A DNA stretch of 64,000 nucleotides from Polyangium sp. 6x1 (GCF_029946515.1 NZ_JARZHH010000009.1:159527-223526); one strand, 5' to 3'. Shown: positions 35,159 through 45,078, counted from the first letter of the stretch. Notes: a model not told the origin generated them from the sequence alone. Numbers and translations are program-made.

Positions 35159-35249
35159 AGGGTGTGGGCTCGATGGCCCACACCCTACGGCCCTCAACTC
35201 CGCTTCGCTTCGTTCGGGCCTACCCGGCGTCTCGGCTGCTGGCTCGGGA
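35159..35249 (-). repeat. two-hairpin intergenic element, copy 3
   Basis: Read on the minus strand, the lead (GAGCCAGCAGCC, then GCCGGGTAGG) is followed by a first stem at 35189-35220 (arm GGCCC) and a second at 35159-35186 (11-bp arm AGGGTGTGGGC, loop CATCGA). It lies about 50 bases after the L,D-transpeptidase stop in the same orientation, consistent with an end-of-transcript role. The stem replaces the TCGCCC of copy 1 with GGGC while staying paired. Confidence 0.85.
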
Positions 35250-35297
35250 GATACGTCCAGGGGGACCAGGGAGGCCGGGGTTTGTGTTTTTCGGGGG

Positions 35298-37148
35298 TTA
35301 TTCGTGGACGACCACGAGCGTGCCGCGATTTTCGGGCGTGGACCAGACCGCGTGCCAGCCACGGGGGAGGCGAGGCTCGGCCCAGAAGAAGATCTTCTTG
35401 GCGTCGAGCGGGGAGAGGTTCACGCAGCCGTGGCTCATCTCCCGGCCGAAGTTCGAGTGCCAGAACGCGCCGTGCAGCGCATACGAGCCCTCGAAGTACG
35501 CGACGTACGGGACATCCTCGATGCTGTACGGGAGATCGCCCGCCACCGTGCCGTCGCCATCCATGGTCGTGGCGATGTGCTTCTCGCGGATCCGGAACGT
35601 GCCCTTGATCGTCGAGTGATCCTTCGCCTTGTTCGTCGACTTGCGCCCCGGCGACACGAGCGCCGCGTACACGGGCTTGTCGCCCTCGATCGCGACGATC
35701 GTCTTCCGCGTGAGGTTCACGTCGAGCCACTTCTCGCCCGGCGCGAGATCCGCCGGCGGCGGACCAGGCTCGGTGTACGTGGCGTCGACGCCCTTCATCC
35801 ACCAGCCCTCGGTGGTCTGCCGGTAGACGACCGACTTCACCGTCGCCGTCACGCCCGTGAGACCGACCGCCGTGAACCGAGGCGCCGGCCCCTTCACCTT
35901 CACGTTCTTGTGCTCGTCGTCGATCTCGAACTTCGAAGACTTCGTCGCGAGGATGAAGCCGACCTGCTTGGCCCCCTCGGGCACGTCGATGCCCTGCGAG
36001 GTCGGCGGCTTGACGATGTACATGCGGTCGCTCGGCGCGACGAGGCCCGCCGTGGTCTTGTACCAGAGCCGCCCGTTCCACCCGAACGTCTTGTCCACCG
36101 CGACGAAGAAGCCCCTCACCATGCGCTTGGCGACGGTGCCGTCGGCCTCGCTCTCGAGCTCCTTCAGCGTGACGTTGACGGGCTTGCCCGGCTCGAGCTG
36201 CTGCCACCAGGGCTTCGCCGGCTCCTCGACCGCAGCGCCCGCGTCGAGCATCGCCGCGACCTCGGCCGAAGGCATGGGCGCAGGCGCGCTCGGTGCGCCC
36301 TCCGTACCCGCCGGCGCAGCCGCCGTGTCGCCCGCCGCAGACGCGCTCGCCGAAGGCGTCGCCGCGGCCGACGCCGTCTGATCCTTCGCCGCCTCGTCCT
36401 TCGCGCTCTCGGCCTCCTCGTCGGCCTTCTTCTTGCGGCGCGCCTTCTTCGCCATCTCGAGGTACGGCTCGTACTTGATCATGTCCTCCTTCGAGGGGAC
36501 CGATCGGTAGAGCGGCGTGCCGTGCGCCGTGTTGTAGGCGTAGCGGTACGGGAGCACCTCTTCGAGGTTGGGCGACGTGATGCCCATGCGAACCTGCGGG
36601 TTCGCCAGATCCGTCGTCCCGTACTTGCCGCAGACGTAGCCGCCGTCGAGCAAGCGGTACCAGCCCTGCTGGCACGAGGCGTTCTTCGTGGGGTTCGGAT
36701 CGACCGGGACCTTGCCGCCGAGCCGGATGTAACCGAGCCGCTTCTTGCCCGACTCCATCGTCGGGAAGACCGGCGTCTGCACCGCCAGCGCCCCGAGGAG
36801 CGGGCCGGTGTACGGCTTCTCGGCCTCCGCGACCTCCGCGCTCGCGTCCGCAGCGGCGTCGGCGCCCGCGTCGCGGGTGTCGGCCGGGACGGCCGTCGCG
36901 ACACGCGCGGATCCCTTCGGGGCCGGGGGCGTCGTCGGGGGAGGGGCGGGGAGCTGGCTCGTGCGCGTGGGCTTGTCGACGGACGCGCCAGGCGGCGCAT
37001 CGCCATGGCAGCCGCTTGCCCACGCGACGGCGCCCGCGAGGCCCGCCGCCACCGCGAAGCCGAGCGCGCTCGCCGCGAGCGTGGAGGGCGCCTTCCCCTC
37101 GGGAGGAGGAGGCGCAGGCTCGCGACCCGCCGGCACGCGGGAGTTCAT
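35298..37148 (-). CDS. L,D-transpeptidase (YkuD) lipoprotein
   Basis: The product is 616 residues from the ATG at 37148 (MNSRVPAGREPAPPPPEGKA). A hydrophobic stretch ends in lipobox ASGC, followed by a long Pro/Ala/Asp-rich linker. The middle has SH3-like and Glu/Ala-rich segments. The C-terminal YkuD domain carries the active site SHGCVNLSPLDA with H573 and C575, preceded by HGAFWHSNFGREM. It should form or remodel 3-3 peptidoglycan cross-links or attach proteins to the wall in the periplasm. In-frame ATGs upstream (37205, 37271, 37328) are possible but would bury the signal. It is divergent from the gene at 37322. Confidence 0.9.
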   Translation of the reverse strand: MNSRVPAGREPAPPPPEGKAPSTLAASALGFAVAAGLAGAVAWASGCHGDAPPGASVDKPTRTSQLPAPPPTTPPAPKGSARVATAVPADTRDAGADAAADASAEVAEAEKPYTGPLLGALAVQTPVFPTMESGKKRLGYIRLGGKVPVDPNPTKNASCQQGWYRLLDGGYVCGKYGTTDLANPQVRMGITSPNLEEVLPYRYAYNTAHGTPLYRSVPSKEDMIKYEPYLEMAKKARRKKKADEEAESAKDEAAKDQTASAAATPSASASAAGDTAAAPAGTEGAPSAPAPMPSAEVAAMLDAGAAVEEPAKPWWQQLEPGKPVNVTLKELESEADGTVAKRMVRGFFVAVDKTFGWNGRLWYKTTAGLVAPSDRMYIVKPPTSQGIDVPEGAKQVGFILATKSSKFEIDDEHKNVKVKGPAPRFTAVGLTGVTATVKSVVYRQTTEGWWMKGVDATYTEPGPPPADLAPGEKWLDVNLTRKTIVAIEGDKPVYAALVSPGRKSTNKAKDHSTIKGTFRIREKHIATTMDGDGTVAGDLPYSIEDVPYVAYFEGSYALHGAFWHSNFGREMSHGCVNLSPLDAKKIFFWAEPRLPRGWHAVWSTPENRGTLVVVHE

Positions 37149-37321
37149 CGCCACGCGGGGCCGATCTTGTTCACGCCGAGGCCGATCCACTGGAGAGCTT
37201 CCCATCGCCGAAAATTGCGCCTCGTCTTCTCGAACAGACGGGCTCGGGGGTCTTCGTACCCGGTCCTGCATCGTCGATCCAGTTCTCTGCAAAAGGGAGA
37301 TGAAAGCCGCTTGAAAGGAAC

Positions 37322-38923
37322 GTGCCACGAAGCGCTCGGCCCGATGACGCCCGGCGCAGCGCTGCTACCGTAGGGGCCGTGGAGCAGCGGACGCAGCCCC
37401 GTGGCCGTACAGACACGAAAGAAGCGCCGGCCACGGCCCTCTCGCGGCTTCGTGCGACCACGCGACGCGCCTTCGTGGTTGCCCTGACGATCGCGCTGCT
37501 CCTGCATTTGCCGCTGCTCCCGACGCGTCTGTTCGCTTGGCTCTCGCTGCTCCTCGGCGATCCGGTGGAGATGGTCGACATGGAGGGCGAGGTCGTGATC
37601 CCGATCGATCTCGATCTCGTGCCCGGAGAAACCCGAGCGCCCGCGCCCGCGTCAGACCCCGAGCCCGCCGCCGCGGAGCCCGATCCCGCCGCCGAACCCA
37701 CGAAGCAAGCCGAGCCGAAGCCCAAGAAAAAAACGGAGCCGGCCGACGCAGGTCCGGACGCAGAAGCGCCCGACGCAGGCCCCGACGCAGAGGCCGAGGA
37801 CGCAGGCGTAAGCGACGCAGGCCCAGAGGACGCAGGGGTTGCCGATGCGGAGCCGCTCGCCACGGATGGTGGAATGGAGGCGCACGACGCAGGCGCGCCG
37901 ATCGCGGAGCTGCCCGACGCGGGCGTCGACGCGGAGGCCGTCGCGAAAGCAGAGCCGGACGCAGGCGCGGATGCAGCGGCACCGGTGCCCGTCGCCGAGA
38001 TGCCCGACGCGGGCGCGGATGCCGGAGGCCCGAAGCTCAAGGATCCGCTCGCGGCGGCGGGTTCGCCCGCGGATCTCGCTTCGAAAAATCCGAACGTCCA
38101 GGTGCTCATCGCCGGCGACAGGATCCGCAAGCACGAGCTCGGGACCTGGTTCAGCCGGATCCTCGTGGGGATCCCGCAGTGGCAGTCCTTCTTCAAGGAC
38201 ACGCCCATCGATCCGATCCGCGACCTCGATCACCTGCTCATCGCAGGGCCGCAGTTCCGCGACTCGCGCAAGGTCGTCGCCGTGATGGACTTCAACGTGC
38301 CCGAGCCGAAGATCCGCGGCGCGGTTGATTCCATCGTGAAGCGCAGCGATCCGCCGGGCCACTGGCTCGACGATTCGCCCGTGCCCGCGGCGATCGCGAA
38401 GGCCGACAAGGGCGAGCGCATCTTCGCGCTCGTCCCGGGCAAACGGATCCTCGTGGTGATGCCCGCCGACGCGAAGGGCGAGCTCGCCAAGGTGAAGTCG
38501 ACGAAGGGCTTCAACAAGTCGAGCGGCGTGGGGATCGCGCTCTCGATCGTCACGCCGCACCGGGCGTTCAAAGGCCTGCCCTTCCAGATCCCCGACACCT
38601 TCAAGTGGATGCGGCTCTCCGTGACGCCCACGGACGACGGCGGCGCGGACGTGCTCCTCGAAGCGCAAGACAAGGACGCAGCCTCGGCCGAGAAGCACGC
38701 CGGGGAGCTCGGGCCGGTCGTCGAGGGGTTCCGGAAGGTCGAGATCCCGTTCATCGGCCGGTTCGAGGTCCTCGGGCCGACGCCGTTCGTCGCCGAGGGG
38801 GACCTGGTCCGGGCCACCACGCACGTGACGAACAAGCAGCTCAAATACATCATGAGCGCGGTCGAGCAGCAGCTCGCGAAACAAGCGAAAGCCGCGGAAG
38901 AGGCGGGGAAAAAGGCGCCCTGA
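37322..38923 (+). CDS. membrane-anchored protein with Asp-Ala-Gly repeat linker
   Basis: The product is up to 533 residues from the GTG at 37322, which has AAAGGA just upstream; a GTG at 37379 is an alternative. The layout resembles TonB: basic N-terminus, one transmembrane helix (about 50-78, FVVALTIALLLHLPLLPTRL), then a Pro/Ala/Asp linker (about 105-240) with many PDAG/AEDAG units. The C-terminal 280 residues form a structured domain (NVQVLIAGDRIRKHELGTWF, SFFKDTPIDPIRDLDHLLIA) that I do not recognise. It probably spans the periplasm. The resemblance to TonB/AgmX-type myxobacterial proteins is in architecture only. Confidence 0.78.
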   Translation: MPRSARPDDARRSAATVGAVEQRTQPRGRTDTKEAPATALSRLRATTRRAFVVALTIALLLHLPLLPTRLFAWLSLLLGDPVEMVDMEGEVVIPIDLDLVPGETRAPAPASDPEPAAAEPDPAAEPTKQAEPKPKKKTEPADAGPDAEAPDAGPDAEAEDAGVSDAGPEDAGVADAEPLATDGGMEAHDAGAPIAELPDAGVDAEAVAKAEPDAGADAAAPVPVAEMPDAGADAGGPKLKDPLAAAGSPADLASKNPNVQVLIAGDRIRKHELGTWFSRILVGIPQWQSFFKDTPIDPIRDLDHLLIAGPQFRDSRKVVAVMDFNVPEPKIRGAVDSIVKRSDPPGHWLDDSPVPAAIAKADKGERIFALVPGKRILVVMPADAKGELAKVKSTKGFNKSSGVGIALSIVTPHRAFKGLPFQIPDTFKWMRLSVTPTDDGGADVLLEAQDKDAASAEKHAGELGPVVEGFRKVEIPFIGRFEVLGPTPFVAEGDLVRATTHVTNKQLKYIMSAVEQQLAKQAKAAEEAGKKAP

Positions 38924-39033
38924 CGCACGCTCGCCCCACAGACGCGCCTTCGAAAGAGCCCGGAAGACTAGCCAGGGCGCGCGCGTTCGGTTAAGTCGAC
39001 CCGCGCGCGACGCGCGACAGAGCACGCCCTGCC

Positions 39034-40218
39034 ATGCCCGCCGACCAAAAGCCTCACGAAGTCCTCGCCGAGCTCGCCGGCCATCCGCGCGGCGACGATC
39101 TGGCCCGCCTCGTCCACGCCATCGCGTTCGCCTGCGCCGACGAGCGAAGGACCTCGCTGCCCGACGGGGCCCGCGACGCCGCCTCCCGGCTCGGGCTCTC
39201 CACCGAGGACGCCGAGACCCCCTTCGGCAACGTGCTCGCCGCGCTCGAAAGGAGCCCGAACGAGCCCACGGGGCCCGCGACGCGCACCCTCCTGTCGGCC
39301 CTGCTCGCCCGCGGCATCGCGCTCGCCCCGCCCGAAGGCGTCGAGGCCGAGCGGCGCGTGGTCGAAGCGCTCGCGTGGATCGCCGCGCACACGCCGCTCG
39401 ACGCGCTCTCCGCTGTAGATGCTGCGCTCGGGCCGAAGGCAGACGGGCTCTGGCGAGAAGCCGCAGCGCTCGTGCGCAGGGCGGACGAAGGCGCCGCGGC
39501 GCTCGTGGGGCGCGCAGGGGCACTCGTCGTGGCCGCGGCGCTCGGCGCGAGCTCGTCGTCGGCCGCGCGGGACGAGGCCCGGACGCTCGCCGCCGAGGCG
39601 CGTGATCCCGTGGTGCGCGCGCTCCTCCAGGAGGCGCGGAGCCCCGGCGCCGCCGCGGCCGCCGGCGAGCTCGTCCCGCCGCCGCGAGGCCCGGTCGCGC
39701 TCGTGCTGCTCGCCGTGACGGGGCTGCTCTTCCTCGTGCCGCTCGCCCGCCTGCTCGGGCGTTTCGTGCTCCGGTACCGCTGCCCCGCGGAGATGCGGGT
39801 CTCGCCGCGCTCGATCACGGTGCTGGCGAAGACGGAGCTGCTCGGACGGACGGTGCGAGAGCGGGAGATGGTCTTCCCGGTCGAGGGGCTCACGCGCGTG
39901 GCCCGCGAGGTGCGGTATCCGCGGCTCGCCATGTACGCGGGCCTCTTCGCGCTGGCGATCGGCAGCTACGTGGGCATCTCGCTCTTCGTCGACGGCGCGC
40001 GCGCCGGCTCGCCGGATCTGCTCGGCATGGGCGCGCTGCTCGTGGCCGTCTCCATCGCGATCGACTTCGCCCTCACGAACCTGATGCCCGCTTCGCGCGG
40101 GCGCTGCCGCGTCGTGCTCGTGCCGCAGAAGGGCCCGGCGGTCGCGCTCGGCCGCCTCGACCCGACGCTCGCCGACAGCGCGCTCGGCCGTCTCTTGCAG
40201 AGCAGCTCGTCGTCCTGA
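39034..40218 (+). CDS. integral membrane protein of unknown function
   Basis: This 394-residue protein starts MPADQKPHEVLAELAGHPRG. Residues 1-205 are a soluble, Ala-rich helical region (FACADERRTSLPDGARDAAS). Three hydrophobic helices follow at about 217-240 (PVALVLLAVTGLLFLVPLA), 295-318 (LAMYAGLFALAIGSYVGISL) and 328-350 (LGMGALLVAVSIAIDFALTN). A small beta-rich segment between the first and second (RCPAEMRVSPRSITVLAKTE) looks like a PH-like fold. No family is recognised. It follows the DAG-repeat gene by 110 bp on the same strand and may be co-expressed. Confidence 0.75.
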   Translation: MPADQKPHEVLAELAGHPRGDDLARLVHAIAFACADERRTSLPDGARDAASRLGLSTEDAETPFGNVLAALERSPNEPTGPATRTLLSALLARGIALAPPEGVEAERRVVEALAWIAAHTPLDALSAVDAALGPKADGLWREAAALVRRADEGAAALVGRAGALVVAAALGASSSSAARDEARTLAAEARDPVVRALLQEARSPGAAAAAGELVPPPRGPVALVLLAVTGLLFLVPLARLLGRFVLRYRCPAEMRVSPRSITVLAKTELLGRTVREREMVFPVEGLTRVAREVRYPRLAMYAGLFALAIGSYVGISLFVDGARAGSPDLLGMGALLVAVSIAIDFALTNLMPASRGRCRVVLVPQKGPAVALGRLDPTLADSALGRLLQSSSSS

Positions 40219-40407
40219 CGGCTGCGCCGACCCTCCTCGGAAAAACGATCACGAATTTGGCCCGACGCGCGCGCCTCGGATAGGGGACGTCGTGTACCGG
40301 CGATCCGGCGCGCGTGGCGCGGCCGGGTGGGCGACGACCGACCCCAAAGGCCTCTGCGCGTGGTGCGCGGCCGAGGCGGCAGCCTGCCGGATCGGGAGAG
40401 GTGTCTC

Positions 40408-40668
40408 ATGCGACGCAAGGGCGAGATGCTGGCGGAGCTCAAGCAGATGTTGAACGAGGCCCTCCGCGCGCAGAGCGCGGGCGCGAGCTACACGAAGCTC
40501 GCCAAGGCGCAGGGCGCGGTCGACGGATACATGCGTGCGCTGCTCGACTCCGGCGTCGCCACGAAGCAGGAGCTGCTCGAGCTCGTCGCCTCGGAGCGCG
40601 CGCGGGTGAACGGCCCGGCGACGCGCGAGATGCTGCTGGAGACGGCCGCGGAGATCGCTGCGGCGTAA
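40408..40668 (+). CDS. small helical protein
   Basis: This 86-residue protein starts MRRKGEMLAELKQMLNEALR, after the ribosome site GGGAGAGG. It is mostly helical and soluble, with the phrases YTKLAKAQGAVDGYMRALLD and VATKQELLELVASERARVNG. It has no signal peptide or Cys residues. The layout suggests a helix-loop-helix regulator or adaptor, but no family is recognised. A longer frame back to 40327 lacks a convincing start. A strong hairpin separates it from the convergent lipoprotein gene. Confidence 0.75.
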   Translation: MRRKGEMLAELKQMLNEALRAQSAGASYTKLAKAQGAVDGYMRALLDSGVATKQELLELVASERARVNGPATREMLLETAAEIAAA

Positions 40669-40722
40669 CGGGGTTTGGGGCGTAGGGCGCCGAAGGCGAC
40701 TCGAAGCCCCAAGCATGGAACG

Positions 40723-40752
40723 CGAGGGCGCGCCCCGAAGAGCGCGCCCTCG
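40723..40752. terminator. bidirectional hairpin terminator
   Basis: An 11-bp perfect inverted repeat (arm CGAGGGCGCGC, loop of 8) lies between the convergent genes ending at 40668 and 40760. A short T-containing run follows on the plus strand, but there is no clear T-tract, so strength is uncertain. Confidence 0.6.
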
Positions 40753-40759
40753 TCGTCGT

Positions 40760-43700
40760 TCAGGGCGAGACGATCGCGACGTCGCCGCGCGGCCCCGCCT
40801 CGTCGAGGCGACGCCACCAGTTGACGAGCATCAGCTTGCCGTCGACCTCGATCGGACGCGAGAACGCGCCGGCGAAGCCGTCCTGATCGAAGGCGCGCAG
40901 CTTCCAGTCGACCTGATCCCCCGTCGGGGTGCCCACGGCGTACCGGAGCTTGCCGGCCGTCGCGTCCTGGTAGCTGATGTGGATCGCGCCGCTCGCGCCG
41001 ACGTAGATCGCCGAGTCGTCGCCGACCAGGTGCTGGCCGTCGTCGAACTTCGTCGTCCCGTCGACCGTGAGGCCGTCGTCCACGAGGGCCGTGAACTTGA
41101 CGGTCGTGCCCTTCGTGACCTGCGCGTAGCGAAGGCCTTCGGACAAACCGTCGACGTAGGAGAGGTGCCAGTCGCCCTTGTCGTCGATGAAGAGCGAAGC
41201 GCCGATGCCCATGTCACCCGTGTCGGTGCCGTCGGCCGCTTGCCCGTCGACGATCGTCGTCTGCCACATGCCCGCGTTCTTCGAGGCGATCACGAGGTTG
41301 CCCCGGATGCGATCGTAGAACGCGATGCCGAGGCCACCCGCGGGATCCTGCGCGAGCGAGATGTAGTCGCCCACCGCCTCGGGGTAGGTGTCGATCTTCG
41401 CCGGATCCAATGTGTCCGAGCACTGCACCGTGCCGCCGACGTCCACGCACGCCGAGCCCGATCCGCACTTCGGATCGCAGTCCGAGAGCTTCGCCTGGCA
41501 CCGAGCGGTCTCCAGCACGCAGACGTCGCCGCTCGCGCAGTTGTACGCACGGCAGGGCGTGGCCTCGTCGACGGCCACGTCCTCGAACGTCCAGTCCGCG
41601 GCTGTCGGCGTCGCGCTCGTCGACGTCGCGAGGCGGACCTTCGACGAGACCGCGCCGTCCTTGCCAGGCTCGATCGAGAGGTACGCGATGGTGGGTTTGT
41701 CGCCGCCCGCCATGATGAGCTTCGCGTACCGCCCGATGTCCGCCTGCTTCTTCTGCTCGACCGTGATGACGTTCCAGGCGCCGCCCACGCGCTGGGCGAA
41801 CTTGAGAGCCTTGTTCGTCCGGTCGTAGTAGGCGACGGCGGGGTTGCCATCGCTGGCCGTGGCGATGCTCGTCCACGTGCCAACGTCGTCGCCCGACTCG
41901 AGCTGGCCGCCGCGGAAGCCGTTCTTGTTGAACTTCGCCGGATCGACCGCAGGCTCGGCGGGGACACCGTCGATCGCGGACCAGCCGACGCTCCCGCTCT
42001 CGCCGTTCCACGTGCCGACGACGAGATCACCCCAGCTGTTTTCGTTCGCCCAGTCCGCCTCGACGTACCCGGCGACCCAGATCGACTTGCCCGAGATCGC
42101 GACCGACGTGTAGGCGCCGATGAGCCCGGGGTCGAGCGTCGTGCAGGCCGGCGCGACGCAGGTATATCCGCTCCCCGCGATCGCGCTGTCGTCGCCGCCG
42201 CAGCTGCAGCCGGCGAACGAGCCCGCCGCGCCGATGAACGCGAGCCCGGAGAGCGCGCGGATCGTGCGGCGCGACGAAGCGCGACGCGAAGGAGCAGCAG
42301 CCGGCGCGGGCTTCGCAGCCGCGGCCTTCGGCGAGCGGCGACGGCCGAACCGGATCACCGCGCCGAGAAGCGCGAGGCCGACGATCCACATCGGCTTGCC
42401 CTGCGCGCGATCGTCGCCGACGACAGCGCAGCCGCAGCCCTCGCCCGTGACGAGCGCGCGACCACGGATGAGCGCCTGCGATGCCTCGGCCACGTTACCC
42501 TCGGCGTCCTCGGCCTCGACGTCGATCTCGGCCGACTCGCCCACATCGACCATCCCGAGCTCGGTGGCAGGCTTCCACGAAGACCACGCGCCGCCGTCGA
42601 GACGGTAGCGCACGCGCGACTCGCCGCCGCCGCCCACGATGTCGCGGACGTCCACGGAGACGCGGTTGCCTTCCTGCACCTCGCCGACCGCGATCACGGG
42701 CGGCTCGGCGTCGATCACGACGTCGATCTCGGCCGGCGTCGCGTCGAGCGTCTCCGGTTTGCCCACGATGCGCGAACGCACGCTCACCGTGTGCTTGCCC
42801 TGCAGACGTAGCCACTCGTCGCGCACGTCGACGGTCCGCTCACGCGTGAACGGCTTCCACATGCCGTGATCGACGCGGTACGAGTACTCGACGGGCACCG
42901 CGCCCGTGTCGCTCGGCGACGAGAGCTGCAGCGTCACGATCGGCGCGTTCTCCTCGTCGACCGTGCCGAGGCGGAAGCCCTCGCGATCGAGCTTCTTCTC
43001 GATCACGCGCACGGCCGTCTCGATCGGCTCGGCCTTCGCCGCCGAGCCCGGGTTCGGCGCGATCGGCGACGCCTGGCCCACGCCGAGCGTCGCGAAGATG
43101 CCGAGGAAGCTGTCGCTGCCCTTCGAGAGCTTGCGCAGGCCTGCCGATCCCTTGCCTTCCACCGTCTCGGGGATCGTCAGCGTGAGGCCGACCGAGCTCA
43201 GCGCGTCCGCGAGATCGATCGCGCTGATGCCGCCGAGGAACTGCGAGCCGAGGCTGCCGAGGAGGCCCTGGAGCGCGCCCGCGATGACCGCCGGATCCTC
43301 CTTGAGGAGCTCGGAGTTCGTGACCACGCCGTTCGACACGCCGATCTTGTCGAGCACAGGCAAGAGGCCGTCCGGCGTGACCGTGAGGTTCACGGGCACG
43401 TCGAGATCGAACGTCGCCGTCATGAAGCGGATGAAGCGATCGGTCGACCAGATGTAGAAGTCGAACGAGGCCTGCTCGAGCTTCACGCGGATGAGCGGAT
43501 CCGTGTTGATGTCCGTGCCGTTGCCGAACGTCGCCGTCGGCGGACGGCCCGGCCGGACGACGAGCGCGACCTGCTGCGGGTCACGTTGGAGGCCGAGGTC
43601 CCTGAGCGAGGACGCGAGCAGCGAGAGCGTGCCCGAGGCGAGCTGCGGCACCGTCTCGGTGGAGATGCCGAGGCAGAGGAAGCCGCTGTTGTACATGCCG

Positions 43701-44947
43701 TTCAGCGCGTAGTTCGCGAACCGCTCGGAGAGCGCGATCCCGACGTGCGGGCCCGCGAGCCCCGCGGGCCAGTCGCTCACCGTGTTGCCCACGAGCTCGT
43801 CCGGAACCGGGATGCCCGTCGGCACGTCCATGTTCGAGAACTTCACGCACTGCGAGATGGGCGTGGGCTCCGCGCCGCCGTACATGCCGAGCGTCGCGCC
43901 GCCCGCGACCGGGTTGAGATCACCCCACGCGTAGCCGCTGTTGTCCGTCCGCTGGCCCGCGCCGCCGACGGCGAAGAGGATGTCGAGGCCGCCCTTCGTG
44001 CCCGGCGAGATGCTCGCGAGCGCGCTGCCGAGGTCCAGGTGGCCGTCGGTGCCGAGGATGATCGAGGCGCACTCATCGCTCTCGGCCGTTCCATAACGAC
44101 AAACGCCGCCCACGTCGTTCGTGCCGAGCGGGCAGGAGGGGTTGAGATCCGGGTTCGCCTGCTGGCAGAGCTGCTGCTCGATGGTCTCGGAGAGCGTGCC
44201 GATGAGCTCGCCGACGAGCAGATCGAAGATGACGCCCTTCATCGTGTTGAGGATGAAGTTCGAGAACCCGCCGCCGCAGAACTCGAGCGAGTCCTGGAGC
44301 TGGGTCTCGTTGACCTCGAGCGCGTTGACCTTGACGCGCGAGTAGCCGTGGCGCGAGTGCGCCGCGTTCGTGTCGACCTCGATCGAGATGTCGACGTTCA
44401 GATCGATGTTCGCGAACGCGGACGGCGTGGTGCAGCCGTTGCCGGTCAGGCGCCCGGTGGCGCTGTCGGGGATGCCGAAGTACGAGATGTCGAGCGGCAA
44501 GTCCTGCAGCCGGATCGGCAGCGGGCCCGTGATCTTGATGTTGTGCGGGTTCGCCGTGTCGATGTTGAGCTGGGCGTTGCCGACGTCGATCTCGGCGACG
44601 CACTTCGGCGGGTTCGAGTTCTCGTTGGGGCCGTCGGGGCAAACGTCGTAGCCGATGCCCGCGGTCGAGCCGCTCGTCGAGGGGATGGGGAAGGTGACGA
44701 TGCCGCCGTTCCCGCTACCGCCAAGGAGACTCTTGGCCAGAGGCCCGAGGTTCTGTTCGAGGAACGTGAGCCCAGAATCCGTCAGCCGCACCGAGCCAGC
44801 GTTTTCGATCCGTGCCTGGGGATCGAAACCGCCGGGGAGCGGCGTCATTCCGCAGCCCGAGCATCCGCTCGAGCAACCACCACCGGCACAGCCGGCGATG
44901 AGGATCACGACCATGATCCCGATGAGATGTCTTAGAAAGCGAGGCAT
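40760..44947 (-). CDS. large lipoprotein, apparent fusion of a MYXO-CTERM-like protein and a second lipoprotein
   Basis: This 1395-residue protein starts MPRFLRHLIGIMVVILIAGC, a signal with lipobox IAGC. Residues about 20-830 are a large extracellular region with Cys pairs (CPDGPNENSNPPKC, CQQANPDLNPSCPLG) and Ig-like segments (PVEYSYRVDHGMWKPFTRER). At about 836-875 there is a MYXO-CTERM-like tail: a GCGC motif, helix MWIVGLALLGAVIRFG, then RRR. Without a stop, a Pro/Ala linker leads to an RR-containing second signal (RRTIRALSGLAFIGAAGSFA) and a second lipobox AGC near residue 905. About 490 more residues follow with repeated strand motifs (TSVAISGKSIWVAGY, TSIATASDGNPAVAYYDR). The order looks like two exported proteins joined in frame. 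Confidence 0.82.
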   Translation of the reverse strand: MPRFLRHLIGIMVVILIAGCAGGGCSSGCSGCGMTPLPGGFDPQARIENAGSVRLTDSGLTFLEQNLGPLAKSLLGGSGNGGIVTFPIPSTSGSTAGIGYDVCPDGPNENSNPPKCVAEIDVGNAQLNIDTANPHNIKITGPLPIRLQDLPLDISYFGIPDSATGRLTGNGCTTPSAFANIDLNVDISIEVDTNAAHSRHGYSRVKVNALEVNETQLQDSLEFCGGGFSNFILNTMKGVIFDLLVGELIGTLSETIEQQLCQQANPDLNPSCPLGTNDVGGVCRYGTAESDECASIILGTDGHLDLGSALASISPGTKGGLDILFAVGGAGQRTDNSGYAWGDLNPVAGGATLGMYGGAEPTPISQCVKFSNMDVPTGIPVPDELVGNTVSDWPAGLAGPHVGIALSERFANYALNGMYNSGFLCLGISTETVPQLASGTLSLLASSLRDLGLQRDPQQVALVVRPGRPPTATFGNGTDINTDPLIRVKLEQASFDFYIWSTDRFIRFMTATFDLDVPVNLTVTPDGLLPVLDKIGVSNGVVTNSELLKEDPAVIAGALQGLLGSLGSQFLGGISAIDLADALSSVGLTLTIPETVEGKGSAGLRKLSKGSDSFLGIFATLGVGQASPIAPNPGSAAKAEPIETAVRVIEKKLDREGFRLGTVDEENAPIVTLQLSSPSDTGAVPVEYSYRVDHGMWKPFTRERTVDVRDEWLRLQGKHTVSVRSRIVGKPETLDATPAEIDVVIDAEPPVIAVGEVQEGNRVSVDVRDIVGGGGESRVRYRLDGGAWSSWKPATELGMVDVGESAEIDVEAEDAEGNVAEASQALIRGRALVTGEGCGCAVVGDDRAQGKPMWIVGLALLGAVIRFGRRRSPKAAAAKPAPAAAPSRRASSRRTIRALSGLAFIGAAGSFAGCSCGGDDSAIAGSGYTCVAPACTTLDPGLIGAYTSVAISGKSIWVAGYVEADWANENSWGDLVVGTWNGESGSVGWSAIDGVPAEPAVDPAKFNKNGFRGGQLESGDDVGTWTSIATASDGNPAVAYYDRTNKALKFAQRVGGAWNVITVEQKKQADIGRYAKLIMAGGDKPTIAYLSIEPGKDGAVSSKVRLATSTSATPTAADWTFEDVAVDEATPCRAYNCASGDVCVLETARCQAKLSDCDPKCGSGSACVDVGGTVQCSDTLDPAKIDTYPEAVGDYISLAQDPAGGLGIAFYDRIRGNLVIASKNAGMWQTTIVDGQAADGTDTGDMGIGASLFIDDKGDWHLSYVDGLSEGLRYAQVTKGTTVKFTALVDDGLTVDGTTKFDDGQHLVGDDSAIYVGASGAIHISYQDATAGKLRYAVGTPTGDQVDWKLRAFDQDGFAGAFSRPIEVDGKLMLVNWWRRLDEAGPRGDVAIVSP

Positions 44948-44977
44948 GGCGAAGACCTCCGAAAGCGCCACCGATGG

Positions 44978-45008
44978 CGGCCTCTCGCACGCACGAGAGG
45001 CCGTTTTT
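44978..45008 (+). terminator. hairpin followed by T-run
   Basis: A 10-bp perfect stem (arm CGGCCTCTCG, loop CACGCA) at 44978-45003 is followed by TTTTT on the plus strand. It lies in the 131-bp gap between two minus-strand lipoprotein genes. On the minus strand the run of A precedes the stem, so it is an ideal intrinsic terminator only for rightward transcripts, although it may still slow leftward ones. Confidence 0.65.
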
Positions 45009-45078
45009 CACCGGATATGCACGATCGTACGCGTCCTACCGCGCACGCCGCAAGCGTGACGGACGGGACGTTCCCGCG

